From assembly GCA_013350335.1 (NCBI GenBank), contig CM023539.1, positions 23,987,043 to 24,051,042 on the forward strand: 64,000 bases of DNA, in the 5' to 3' direction. Each line of letters begins with the position of its first letter. The stretch's first letter is position 1. Made by a program: the position numbers and the translations under genes. The notes below the pieces were generated by a model. That model ran no database searches. It saw only the letters and a program-made list of their open reading frames with translations, and had not been told where the DNA came from. Positions 10,701-22,700 of the stretch are shown one piece after another. This DNA comes from Chimonanthus salicifolius. Taxonomy: Eukaryota; Streptophyta; Magnoliopsida; Laurales; Calycanthaceae.

Positions 10701-13700
10701 TTGGGCCAAGCTGGGGGTTGTTCTCCTGACATATCTTTAGAGTCTGATTGGTAACGAACCTCGCTTCTAGTGGTCATGCACAGAAACACACTAAATGATG
10801 TGACTTAATTCTAAATGCAATGAATAAGAGAAACAAGGTGATACCCTTTTTTTTTTAAATTTTTTTATTAATTAATTAATTAATTAATTAATTTTGTTTT
10901 TAAATGCAACCTAAGATATGGAAAGTTAGAAAACTCTCCTAATCTAGGTTTTGATGCCAAATTTGATGCAAGACAACTAATGGGGTGACTCTAAATGCCT
11001 AAAATGCAAACTAATGCAACAAAATAATTAAAATCTAATGAAAAGGTGCTGAACTTAAAATTAAATTAATAAGTCTGCGATCAACAATGTAAACAAACCA
11101 CTAATAACTGAATAACTTCCAAGATTTAGCAATCAGACCATTTAACTCATAATGTGGCGGAAACTCTCTCAAACATAGGCCTAACTTAAATGGATGACTT
11201 AGTAAGGTAAGATGGTAAAAGTTGCAATTACTAAAAGATAAGGGAGGGGTTCGAGCTGACGATAACAAAACAAAAGAAGGGGAAGGTTAGTTGCTGCGGG
11301 GGGAAAAAAAAGAATGGAAGGGGACGATGGCGGAAATAGGAAAAGGGGAAATGGAGTTTGCGATGGCAAGGGACAAGGCTAGGATGGAGGCAGTGACTGG
11401 CAGGAATGTTAAAGGCTTGGGGTAACAAGAACAGAGGAGAGGAAGGATTGCAGAAGGACCCAAAGGGGTTATGACGGCAATAGGGGAGGCTTGGGAGAGG
11501 ACGAAAGCTTTAGAGGAGTCTATTGAGGGGGACGAAACTGGTTCTGCAACAAAGGGCAGCAAATAAGAAACGAAAAGGACGAGAGAGAGAGAGTGAAGAA
11601 GAGGGATAGAGGAAGATAAAGAGTGCCTGAAGACGCCAAGCCTCACGCCGTAGTCTCATGCTCTTTGGAATCACTCCAATAATGAATCGCACCTAGCAAA
11701 GGTATCTTGCAAAAAATCTCAATCTTTATTCATCAAAATCGTCTAGCCCCAAAAACGGGATTACATAGGGTATTTATAATAATCTTGAAGGAAGAAAATA
11801 GTAACACCTAAAATTAGAAACCTCTAAATACACTTAAAACGATAATAACTCATTGAAAATAAAAAATCCTAATTTTTAATTACAACCAAATCAAAAATAG
11901 AAATGAACAATAAAAGAAACTCCACATGGATTTGCTGCTCCGCATCACAAAACCTACGTTCATTCGCTCACTGATGGACGGCGCTTACAACCCTTTTTCT
12001 CAAGTACATGACTTACGAAAGGTTCTCTAACCTGTCCTCCAGTGTTTTTTGTTTTATTATTATTGTTATTATTTTTCCTTTTTTACTTTTTTTGGGGTTG
12101 GGGGGGGGGGGGGGGGGGAACCCTAAATGCATAGCAAAACTCTCTTGGGTTTGGGGGGGGGGGGGGGGGGGAACCCTAAATGCATAGCAAAACTCTCTTT
12201 AGAAAACGGTCAAAAAAAAAAAAAAACTCTCTTTAGAAAACCTTTTCACAAAGAGTCTAGTTAATACATCTTTATATATAGCACCTCTTATAGTGTACCT
12301 AGTGGAATGTCCAAGTAGTACTTGATTTTGAATTGAGCCATCCATACAATTGAGCACATCTTCCATATCAGAAATTGGATTGTCAATAAGGGTCAATTCA
12401 AGGGTGATAAAATTGATATTCCATTGTTGAGAAGTTTGAGAAGAAACCTACATTATGGAAACAAAGCTATTCATCTGTTGAGGGGAAAAATTCTTAGAGT
12501 TTTCATTACTAAAACTTCAGCCTTATTTAACTCCTTCCGCATAGGTCTAGAAAAAAAATACTAGTACCTGCACATCTAGGTCTGGAGTATGCTACTTCAG
12601 CAAATCGTGGTTCTCCACTCGTTGCCTGTCCACATTGAACTTAAAAGAGAGGACATGATGGGTTGTAGAGAGATGTAAACTATGATTCTTGATAGGTTTA
12701 GTGGAAAGTTAGAATTTAGAAAGTTGACCCCATATAGATGGAGAAGTAACTAAGATAAAGATGATGATGATGTTGTAATTCCTTCTATGCAGAAAGTATG
12801 GGAACAAACTAAGTTGCATGGGACATGTATGCATGTCAGAATTCCAGCTTATGTGGTGTCTTACCTAGCAAATACCAAAAACAGCATTCACGGATTTGGC
12901 AAAATAATATTTATATAAAATTCAAAAACAGATATTTATTTTAAAGTAAAATAACATGCAATGACATAAAAAATTAACATATAAGTTTTACTCGAAGTTA
13001 TTAAATAATAAATGTTTCAACATTTTGGTTAGGTTTCAAATGAAAAAAGTGTTAATATTTTGCACCATGCAAAACAATTATTAAAGGAATCTAAAATGAA
13101 TCCGACATGGGTCTGTTTTCATGTCAAAGACTTCATGTAACATAGGGAACATGTTAAAGCACACCCTCTTTATTTCCATTAAAACTGTATAGCCATTTCC
13201 AATGTTGATTTTAAATTGTATTGCCATTGGCTATTTTTAAGTTTTCTCATTTAAAAAAGGAACAACCTCTTTTTAGGCACGCAGTTCAAAATCGAACTAT
13301 TTGGAGCTTCATTTTCGTCCTGAAGATCCATATTCACATCCTGCATTTGGAGAACTTCGTCAAAGTAGTAGCCTTTTGCTAAGAATATCAAAAAAGAAGT
13401 CCATTGATGAGAGAGATGTTATCCAAGAAAACAAGCAAAACAGTTTAATGGCAGACAAGCCTAATGTTGAGGCTGCACCTTTTGGGGAAGAGGGGCAATT
13501 TGTTCTATCTGAAAGTGAAACTGCCACAGTTGATGTGGACAAAAATTTAAAGACAAATGAAGAAGCATCGTCGACAAAGCTATTTGCTGATGTTGTGGCT
13601 AGAGTGCTGCAATCCTATTGTTTTGAAGGTCAGAGTTGATTCCTTTGCCTGTTTGTTCTGATAGCATCCTGTCATATTTATTTGTTTTTATTTTTAGTTT

Positions 13701-16700
13701 TTGCAAGATAATATCTTATTAATAATGTAGCCATTTTAATTTGCAGTATGAACGACATATGATTGCAATTTTTTTTCTTTTTCTACTTAAAAGTCATGAT
13801 TATATTCGATGTTTGTAGCTGCCCAAACTTTAAATGTTACGGAAGAAATATAGTGAGATTGCATGTGGATATTCAAGACAATTTGACATAGTATCCAGCA
13901 GATGTTTTAATGTTACAGTACTGTGTGTAAGATACAAGTATAGTAATATTGTATTACTTGGCCAAAGTTTTAACTTGCATTACTTTTCCCTTTTGTCCAG
14001 GGGTAGGGTTACTGTAGGATTAACTTCATTTTAGCCAATTCAAAGATCTGCTATGATGTACTTGCTGTCCCTTAAAAAGTCATATGGTTGTGTTCTTTCT
14101 GAACTGAACACATGATTCCTGCAGGAATTGTTGTCAACATGATGATGCCTCTCCCTTTGGAGGGACTTCTTTCTTAGGTTCGATCTCATTCGATATATGA
14201 GATGGTTGCTGTACCTGTGCCCAATATACAAGATTATAGTTCATGATCTCCCCCTTGTTATTCCAAAAGGGAATTATTTTACATGGATTTCAACCTTTTC
14301 CTACCTCATTGGTTACTTGAGCATTGATGGGAGGTTCAACAAAAACAGATTTCAAAGGGCTTCTCAATTCTTCTAAAAAGATTGCAATTTGTCTTTAAGA
14401 AATTTCTGTTGAAGGAACATATTTTATACATAATCTTCAGGACAATCATTTTTTATTTATTCTTTTCCATGTAGAGTTTTTCTTTCTAAAGCAAAAACAT
14501 GTAACAGCTGCATGGACTGTTCCAAAGGAACAACAATGTCTGTGCATTGTAATTCAAATTTTGACACACTTCCGAATCAAGAAATCCTTTTCTGACATTT
14601 TTGTTTTTCAATTTACTCTCTTACATCAAACATACAAAATAGTATGCAGAGCCTTTAAGATCCTAGATGTTTCTTCTCATCTTTTGCCTGTATCAGATGC
14701 CTAGGGTTTCATATGTGGGGACCATTTATCCTTCAAACCTTGGATGAAGCTGGACCACCCTTTTTCACTCATCATTTGGGAATTTTTTACTTCACTCCAG
14801 GTTAGGCAAAACTTTCTTTCTTTTTCCAAACAGAGAAAAAACTGCAGACAGATTTCCTCTTGGCTGTCCTTTTTTATTCATGCTGTTTTTTATTTTGTTA
14901 CGGAACTCACCAACCTTGTGTCATTCTTAGGGTGGGCTTCCATTCAGATCATCTGATCACTGGTGGGCCCATGTTTGGCCTCCAAAGTGCTGTGAGATTA
15001 CTGCTAGCAGCTTGTTTTTTCTTCATTTTTTTTTTCCCATTTTTCTACATCACTGTACTGGAATTCTTGGAGGCCTTTTTGCTTCATCTAGTGCTTCATC
15101 TGGTGATTATTGAAGACCTTTTTTTTTGGGTGCTGCATCACATTTGTTCATGATAATGTCAAACTCATCATCATCTGTTGCATTTGATGGTCATGATAGA
15201 TTACATGAGCATTTTCCTAGGATATCTCACATACTGGGAAAATCACTTCTGTTTTATTTAATGAGACAAACGCTCTCTCCTGGTTGTACTTTGCTTTGAT
15301 ATTTGTTGGAGGCAAACAGAAACTTGATTATATTGATGGGACTGCCCCCCACCATCTTAGTTAGATTTTTAGTATAAGGAATAGAAAGTAAATAATTTCC
15401 TTGTCCAATCTTGGCTTTTAAATTCCACAGAGCCACACATCCGACAAGGGGTTCATATGCTTCCAATTGCCAAGGATATTTGGGACGTTGTCCTAGACCT
15501 TTATTCTGCTGAAGATAACTCCCATTTGTATGTATCAGGTGTACCAAGAAATTTCTTATCTTCTTCAAAGGGAGTCTACCATAATTTAGTATTGTTGGTA
15601 TAAATTTTTTCACAAAATTGTCTAGTGATGACATGTCCAAACCTTGACGAAATGATCAAGCTTGATATGATAAAAATAAAAGAGAGCAGGTAAAATTCAA
15701 GTTGATCTGGATCCTGTACAGATTGACTGATCAAAGGTGGACCAGCAATGGATCCAAAGGCACCATATGAAACGATCAAATGCTAATCAACTGCAAATTA
15801 AAGATCCATATGTGGGCACTACATCAAACTTTCATATCATTGACTGGCCACATCTATTGGAGAATGTAAGATGTGGCCCACCCATGATGATTGGATGGAT
15901 ATGAATGATCAAAACTCGTTCTATCTTGAAGATCCTCATAAGAACTCCCTAACAAAGTCTATGGATGATTGATCGGATGTGCAGATCAAAAGATATGAAG
16001 TGATAAAGTACAATGGACATGAATTGTTTGAAGTCCAATGGGGCCTACTTCAAGTGATCGAAGGGATGTTGAGATGCCAAAAGGAGTAGCAAGGAGAGTA
16101 GAGCAACTTTTCAGAAACTTTTTGTGGGGAGACAAAGAGTCAAAAAGGATGGTCCACTTGGTTGCATGGTCAAACATCACCGAACCTAAGTCTTTGGGTG
16201 GTCTTGGTTTAGTCCCCTTAAGGTTGAGGAACCAGGATTTGTTGTGCAAATGAGTTTGGATATTTGGGAAAGAACAGGGGTCTTTATGGGTTCGTATCTT
16301 GACGGCTAAATATGGTTTGGAGGAGACAATCAGATGGTTTCTTAGTGATGTTGTAGAGAAGAAAGGGTCCCTGATGATTAAATCCTGGTGGAAAATTGGT
16401 CAAGGTGAACATGAGACGGGAAGGTTATTTAGGGACAACATTAGAGTGATGGTTGGAAAAGGGGACAAAACCTTGTTTTGGAAAGACCTCTGGTTAGGAG
16501 AAAGGCCCTTAAAAGAAGTGTTCCCACGATTATACAGGATTTCAAGGAACAAGAAAGCGCTAGTTCAGGAGAGCTACAAAATCGAGGGACATTTAACAGC
16601 TTGGCATCTGGATCTTAGAAGGGAGTTAAGGGCTTTTGAAGAAGACAACAAAAGGGACCTATTATGTCCATTAGCGGGATTTCCCATTTTACCAATGGAG

Positions 16701-19700
16701 GAAGACAAATTGGTTTGGACTGGGGACTCTTCGGGCAACTTCTCGGTCAAAGCCTTGGCTGACTTGGCTTTACATCGGGAATCTAATATGGTACCAAAAA
16801 CCAAATTTTGCCTGGAAGGGTTTGCCTCCCCTAGGGTCCAAATTTTCGTGTGGTGTGTTCTTGAAGGGAGAATTTTAACAAGGTCGGAACTCAAAAGGAG
16901 GGTTTTTCCCACAAGGAGGAGGATTCCATTTGCCAAATATGTGAGACAGAGGAAGAAGTAATTGATCATCTGTTTTTAGGTTGCCCACTTGCGATCTGCC
17001 TTTGGAATCACTTTACTAAGCTTTTTTAGGTGTCTTGGGTCTTTGATCGAACTTGTGCTGGGTCTTTGGATTCGTGGTTTATTTCAAGGCTTACTCCCAG
17101 GTTGAACTTGCTTGGAATACTCTCCCAGCAGCCATCTTATGGACCATTTGGAAAGAAAGAAACTCAAAAGTCTTTAAAGGAAAAACAACTGACATCAATG
17201 AGCTCATCCAAACAGTTAAGTGGAGGCTGTGTGTTTGGCTTCTTTCGAGCACATAATTTAATGGCCTTAAACTTACGGATCTCATCTCTTCTTGGGACGA
17301 ATGTATGGACGGTTTTAAAAGAAAGAGGAAGCTCAAAGATAAATGGAACCCTCCACAACAGAATGTTTTGAAGTTCAATGTTGACGGGGCAGCAAGAGGG
17401 AAGCCTGGCCGTCTTGTTTTCAATGAGTCTGTGAGAACTAAAGACTCCAATGAGGCGGAAATTCTTAGCATCAGGAGAGCTATGCAAATCTGGAAGTCGT
17501 ATGGTCAAGTAAGTGGGCAAAGGGTCAAAGAAGACCGCCCTGGAAATTGATCACTGTCGTTAGGGAGATTAGGTTGCTAGTTGAGGGGATGGAGGTTTCC
17601 TTCACCACGATCGGTAGGGCAGCGAATGGAGTGGCAAATTATTTTGCCAAACTTGGAGTTACAAACCTTTTTTAGGAGTTTTCCTTCTTTCCAATTAGAG
17701 GAGTTTTCTTATGTTCTCATTCTATTTTTTGTTTTTGTTTTTCTCTTGTGTTTGGGTCTAATCATGTTAGACCTTCTTCTCTTGTAATTATTTTTTCCTT
17801 TTAATATATGTCTCTTTGTTACCGCGCAAAAAAAAAAAAAAAGTGATCGAAGGGATGCAAATGAGATGTTATATGACATATCTATTAGTCAGCTTCATAA
17901 TGCAGCTTACATTGTCATCATTATCCATATCATCATCATCAAGTGCCAAAATCCCATCCATTTAGGGTCGGCTTTTAGATTTTTGCTTCTCCATTGGACC
18001 CTATCAAAAACCATATAATCAATCGCTTCCTGTCAATCATTTCTTTATTTAGTCCATCCCTCCACATTTTCAGTCGTCTACCCTCTTCTTTGTGCTTGCA
18101 ACTTGTAGCCTCTCAACTCTATGTAGTGGAGTCGTATTTGGTCTTCTACTTACAGAACCAAACCACCTCGAATGAGTCTCTCAATATGTCATTTGTTTGG
18201 GATATTCTTAAACTTTCCATAATGCATTAATTTCTAACTCTATCCTTTAGAGTCAATACAGTATTGCAACATAGCATGCACATCTTCTTTCCTTGAACTT
18301 TATCTGTTTGTCTTTTGTTCATTGTCAAACACACAACTCCATAAAGCATTGCACATTTGACAACACTCTTCTACTTGCATGATAATGCAACCTACGGATC
18401 TCAATTTGTGTAACGACCCTGCCTTGCCCAGTACGAAATGGTTCGCTTCGGGCTCACACATATGCCCTCACGGTTTTGCATTGGGATGTGCGTCCATACA
18501 CACATTTGTCCAAAAGGTTTCGTGCTGAGAGAAGGAAGAGTGTTATTTATATCCAGGATTCGGACAACCGTCACAGGCAATGTGGGGTGCCATTCACGCC
18601 ATCTTGGCAAATTTTTCTCTGTGGAGTTTTCCCTCTCCTCTAGTGCCATCACTGGCGATTTTCTCACGTCCTTCAGTCCACACACATGGAGTTTTCCCTG
18701 TCTTCCACCTGGTGCGGGTCATCAGAATTTGAGTTTGGATGAAAGAATCATGGTTAAGTACCATAAAATTGTCCAAATGCATAACCATCCACTTTGTGAT
18801 CACGTGGGCTCCTTTAAAGTTCTTAAAGTGCCTCACATCATATATCATTAGAAACTTTATTTAGTTAGCTTTCCCAAATTTGATAATAAAAATTTGAACT
18901 AGAAGGATATGGCCAAAGTCTGAAAATTGCACAAATCTGATATGCATTTGAGTACAGATCACCACACCTGCGTTAATGCTTGCATCAGGCTTGCGTCAAC
19001 ATGCCAGGTCGCTCAAATTCATTGTTGCATGAAGTTCACTCTGCATGAGCCCAGGCATCTAAAATCCTTCGCATGCACGTGGGTTGCTTTTTCTTGATTA
19101 TTTAGCAACATTTGTGGGGTGGTTTTTTGAAAAGCAATAAATACCCCTTTCCAATAAAAGAAGGGGCCAGAAACTTATGTATTCACATGGACATGGCTAG
19201 AAACATAATAATTGCCATCAATTTCATGGAGAACTTAAAAACTAAATTTCAATTCAGTTCAAGGTTGTGTTTCTTAGGGCTTGTATTAGAACTTAGAGAA
19301 AATTTGGATTTAGTCCAAGGCCGTGTTCCTTAGGATGGTCCAATTGTTAAAACTAAATTCAGATTCAATCCAGGGTTGTGTGCCTCAGGATAGTCCTAGT
19401 GTTAAAACTAAATTTGGATTCAGTCTGATGCTGTGTTTCTTAGAATGGGTCTTAGAACTTAGAGAAAATTTGGATTCAGTCCAAGCCTATGTTCTTTGGG
19501 ACAGGTGCAAGTCATAAAACATGTTTCAGATTTTGTCCAGGGATATGTTTCTAAGGATGAGTCTAAAAATTTAGAACTAAATTCAAATTCAATCCAGTGT
19601 TGTGTCCTTTTGGATGGTTCTAAGAATCTAGAAAAACTCGAATAGTCCAGGGCTGTGTTCCTTAGGACTGGTCCATATAACATGGATTCACTCCAGGGCT

Positions 19701-22700
19701 ACATTCTCCAGGATGTGTCCATACATGTTTGGATTCACTCGAAGGTTCCATTGCTTAGGCATCCAATACAATTTGGATCTCTTTTAGATCTGATTTTCAT
19801 CCTTTAGTCCACTCTCATATCAAATCTAAACCATTTCAAATTATTAGTTTGAGGCGTGCACTTTGTCTGAGTAATGTTGTTCCTAGTGAGCCAAGCAACA
19901 TATTACTATCCCAATTAAGTTTACTTCCTAACATTTAGAGATTTTTATTTGAGAGAACAAATGCGACTGCCATTCTCAAATTGATGAATACTTGTTCGAA
20001 GTGTTATTATATAAGACAAAATTACATAATGGATTCTCAATCTCCAACAAAGTTAGGCTTTAATCATTTTTTGGTAAAAAAAATAGATTGTCCATCCACA
20101 ACTGACAATAGGAAGACTTCACTACAATTTTGATTTTATAATGAGTTGTATACTCATTGACAAAAACTATCAACATCGGCATCGTTTTTCTGTACAGATT
20201 TGTAAAATAATTTTTAAACTAAGTCCCCCATTTACACTTGTAATCATATTAATGCAAATTGTTCCCTCTTTCTTCACCTTATTTTTGTCCATGTTTTCAT
20301 CAGCCTGACCCAAGCCATACCCCACCATCAGACACCAAAATCCTGCCAAGACCTACCAGTCTGTACAAATTTCCGTACAGGTCCCATACAATTGTATGGA
20401 CAAGCTCGTTTTGACCTTGTTTTGCCCTGTTTTGCACTCTAACCTCTGGATCCCAATATTGGACTTGTAGAGCTAACCCTAACATACTGTTTAAACCTAT
20501 TTGAGACCTAGTTTTGCTCGAAAATAAAAGAAAATAACAAACCCCAATTCCTTTGGCAAACTGTAGGTGGTCTTATAGGCATATTTCATCCTTTTGGGTG
20601 ATTGATTTTTAAATCTAGAAGACAAAATAGGTTTAGCAAGATTTGATTAATTTTTTGAGGGATTTTGCATTGAAGGCTAGCAATACAATCTTAAAGGCAT
20701 TATGTTTTGGTGTCATTCTTCTTTTTGAAGCTCTTTGATTAATTGTAATTGTGAATTTGCATAGTTTTTGTTTTATTCTTTATTTAAATCGAATGACGTT
20801 ATTAAATCCAAGGAAAAAGGGGTTCGAGAATGTTAATCTTGATATATGAATCACAGCCTATTATGTAAGTGGCCTTGGAATTTGGGAGGGGAAGAGATTC
20901 TTAATGGAGGAAGATCTTGGTGACTAGGTATGAGGTAGAAGATGAGGGAGGGTGTGAGTTGGGGAACAAGGTTGAGAGGAAGAATCTGGTGTTATAAAAG
21001 CTTTTTGTAAAATTGATGGTGGTCATGGTAGGGTTGGGAAAGCCTTTTGAGATGGGCCTAGATTCCTTGTAGGTAAGGGGGTAGTGTTTCCTTCTAGGAT
21101 GATTTATAGATAGGTGAGAGGAAGCTTAACAATTTGTTTATTCGTTTTTATAGTGGCATTGGATGGGAAGGCTCGAGTGGAAGACTGCTATGAATTGGTA
21201 GATGGAAGGATTGTCCAGTCTGTGGCTTTTAGCCAAGGCTTTTAGAGACTATGAGTTGGGGAGTACGAAAATCTTTCGGTGTTGTTGAATGATACTTCTG
21301 TTTGTTGTGAACAAAAGGAAGAGAGAATCTGGGAAGGAAATTCATCTAGGATATTTTAGTTAGGAAAGTGGCTTTAGCATTTGGTGCTGTGGGGAAACCA
21401 CCTTGCGTGTTGGCTTGGAGAGGTAAGGCACCACCTCATGTCCATGTGTTTGCATGGTATGCTGTTAGAGGAAAGGTTTTAACTAGATAGAATCTTAGGA
21501 ATAGGGGGGATACTTCTAGAAGGTGCTGAGACAATGTGCGTTATTATGTTGTTTATTGGAGGAGAGTGTGGATCATTTATATTGTGGATGTTATTTCTCA
21601 AGGGAGGTTGGATGAGTTTTATAGCTTTTATGAGTCAAACATGGGCCTTGGATGTATAAGTGATGGAGGGACGGAGCCTGGGCCATTTAGAAAGAGTAAG
21701 AAGGTGATGTGTTTCAAACAACTTCAGGGTGGTATTGTGGTTGTTATGTAGGGAGAGGAATGCTAGGATTTTTTGGAGGACAGAGGAGAGTAGGTGAGAT
21801 GGTTGAGGTCACTGAGATGAGGTTGTGTGGGTAGCTAGTGTTATGAAAGAGTTTGTTGGACTTTGTTTGATTGTTCTATTTGCCTCTTGGGATGAATGCT
21901 TAAGGGGTAAGAGCAATGAGAATAGCGCTAGGGATAGATGGGTGGCTTCCCTAGAGGGTTTTTGCAAGTTTAATGTTGATGGGAGTGGCGAGGGGTAAGC
22001 TTGGAGCATCTTGCATTGAGGGAGCGGTGCATGATGGAAGAAGGGAGATTAAATTTTACTTCTTAAAATCGGTGGGATGTAAGGATTCTATAAGACAACT
22101 GTTTGGAATTAAGAAGGCTTTGCATTTATGAATTATGCATGGATAGGGGAGGCTAGTGGTTCAAGGGGACCCCGTCAATATTGCTTGGTCTAAGGCCAAG
22201 AAGAAGCCACCTTGGGAGTTGATTTCCATAGTCAAGGGGATTAAGAAGTTGTGCATTACAAGGGAGGTGATGTTCAGGCACATTAGGTGCACAACGGAAA
22301 AGGTAGCGGATTTTATTGTAGAAGCTGGAAACGAGAGACATGAGGCTGTCATTGATTTTTTTTTTTTTTTTTGTGATTTTGTTATTTGAGGCTTTTATTC
22401 ACTCTTGTGGTTTTATTTTTGTATTTCTACTACTATATTCACATATTTGATGTTTGCTTTATTGTATCTGGGATGTTGCTCCTTTTGTACTTAATTCTTT
22501 TTGTATAATTTTGTCACGTTTTCCACCATTCCTGAAACTTGTTCAAGTATGGTTGGTTAACTATTTGACCAAAGAACTAAGTGGATCTGAATACTGTTAG
22601 AATGAAAAAAGGGTGAAAGTATTGGAGGAGAAGAGAAGAATTGAGAGAGATAATTATCTTTAGTATTGTATTACTTGTATTTCTAACAAAGGAAGATACA

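Larger units (their letters stand above)
7880..11947 (-). mobile_element. Ty3/gypsy element with pol deleted
   Basis: 4.07 kb, bounded by LTRs 7880-8806 and 10964-11947 (TGATGCAAGACAACTAATGG to CCGCATCA) and a perfect CAAAA target duplication (7875-7879; 11948-11952). The interior, read on the - strand, has gag with a CCHC zinc knuckle, then jumps to the C-terminal part of integrase. Protease, reverse transcriptase, RNase H and the integrase core are missing. A purine tract AGATGGGGAGAT precedes the 3' LTR (- strand). Family relatives of this kind normally carry a pol of about 3 kb, so a single internal deletion is the simplest reading. Confidence 0.9.
4776..13276 (+). other. Intron 1 (8.5 kb)
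   Basis: Donor GTACCG, acceptor CCTCTTTTTAG. It contains the TRIM at 5145, the SINE at 7131, the gypsy element at 7880-11947 and the poly-G duplication at 12095. Repeats fill about 4.9 kb of it. Confidence 0.85.

Noticed and set aside
12100..12171. Telomere-like or centromere-like repeat
   Set aside because: The units are G runs plus AACCCTAAATG only once each; CCCTAAA is not tandemly repeated.
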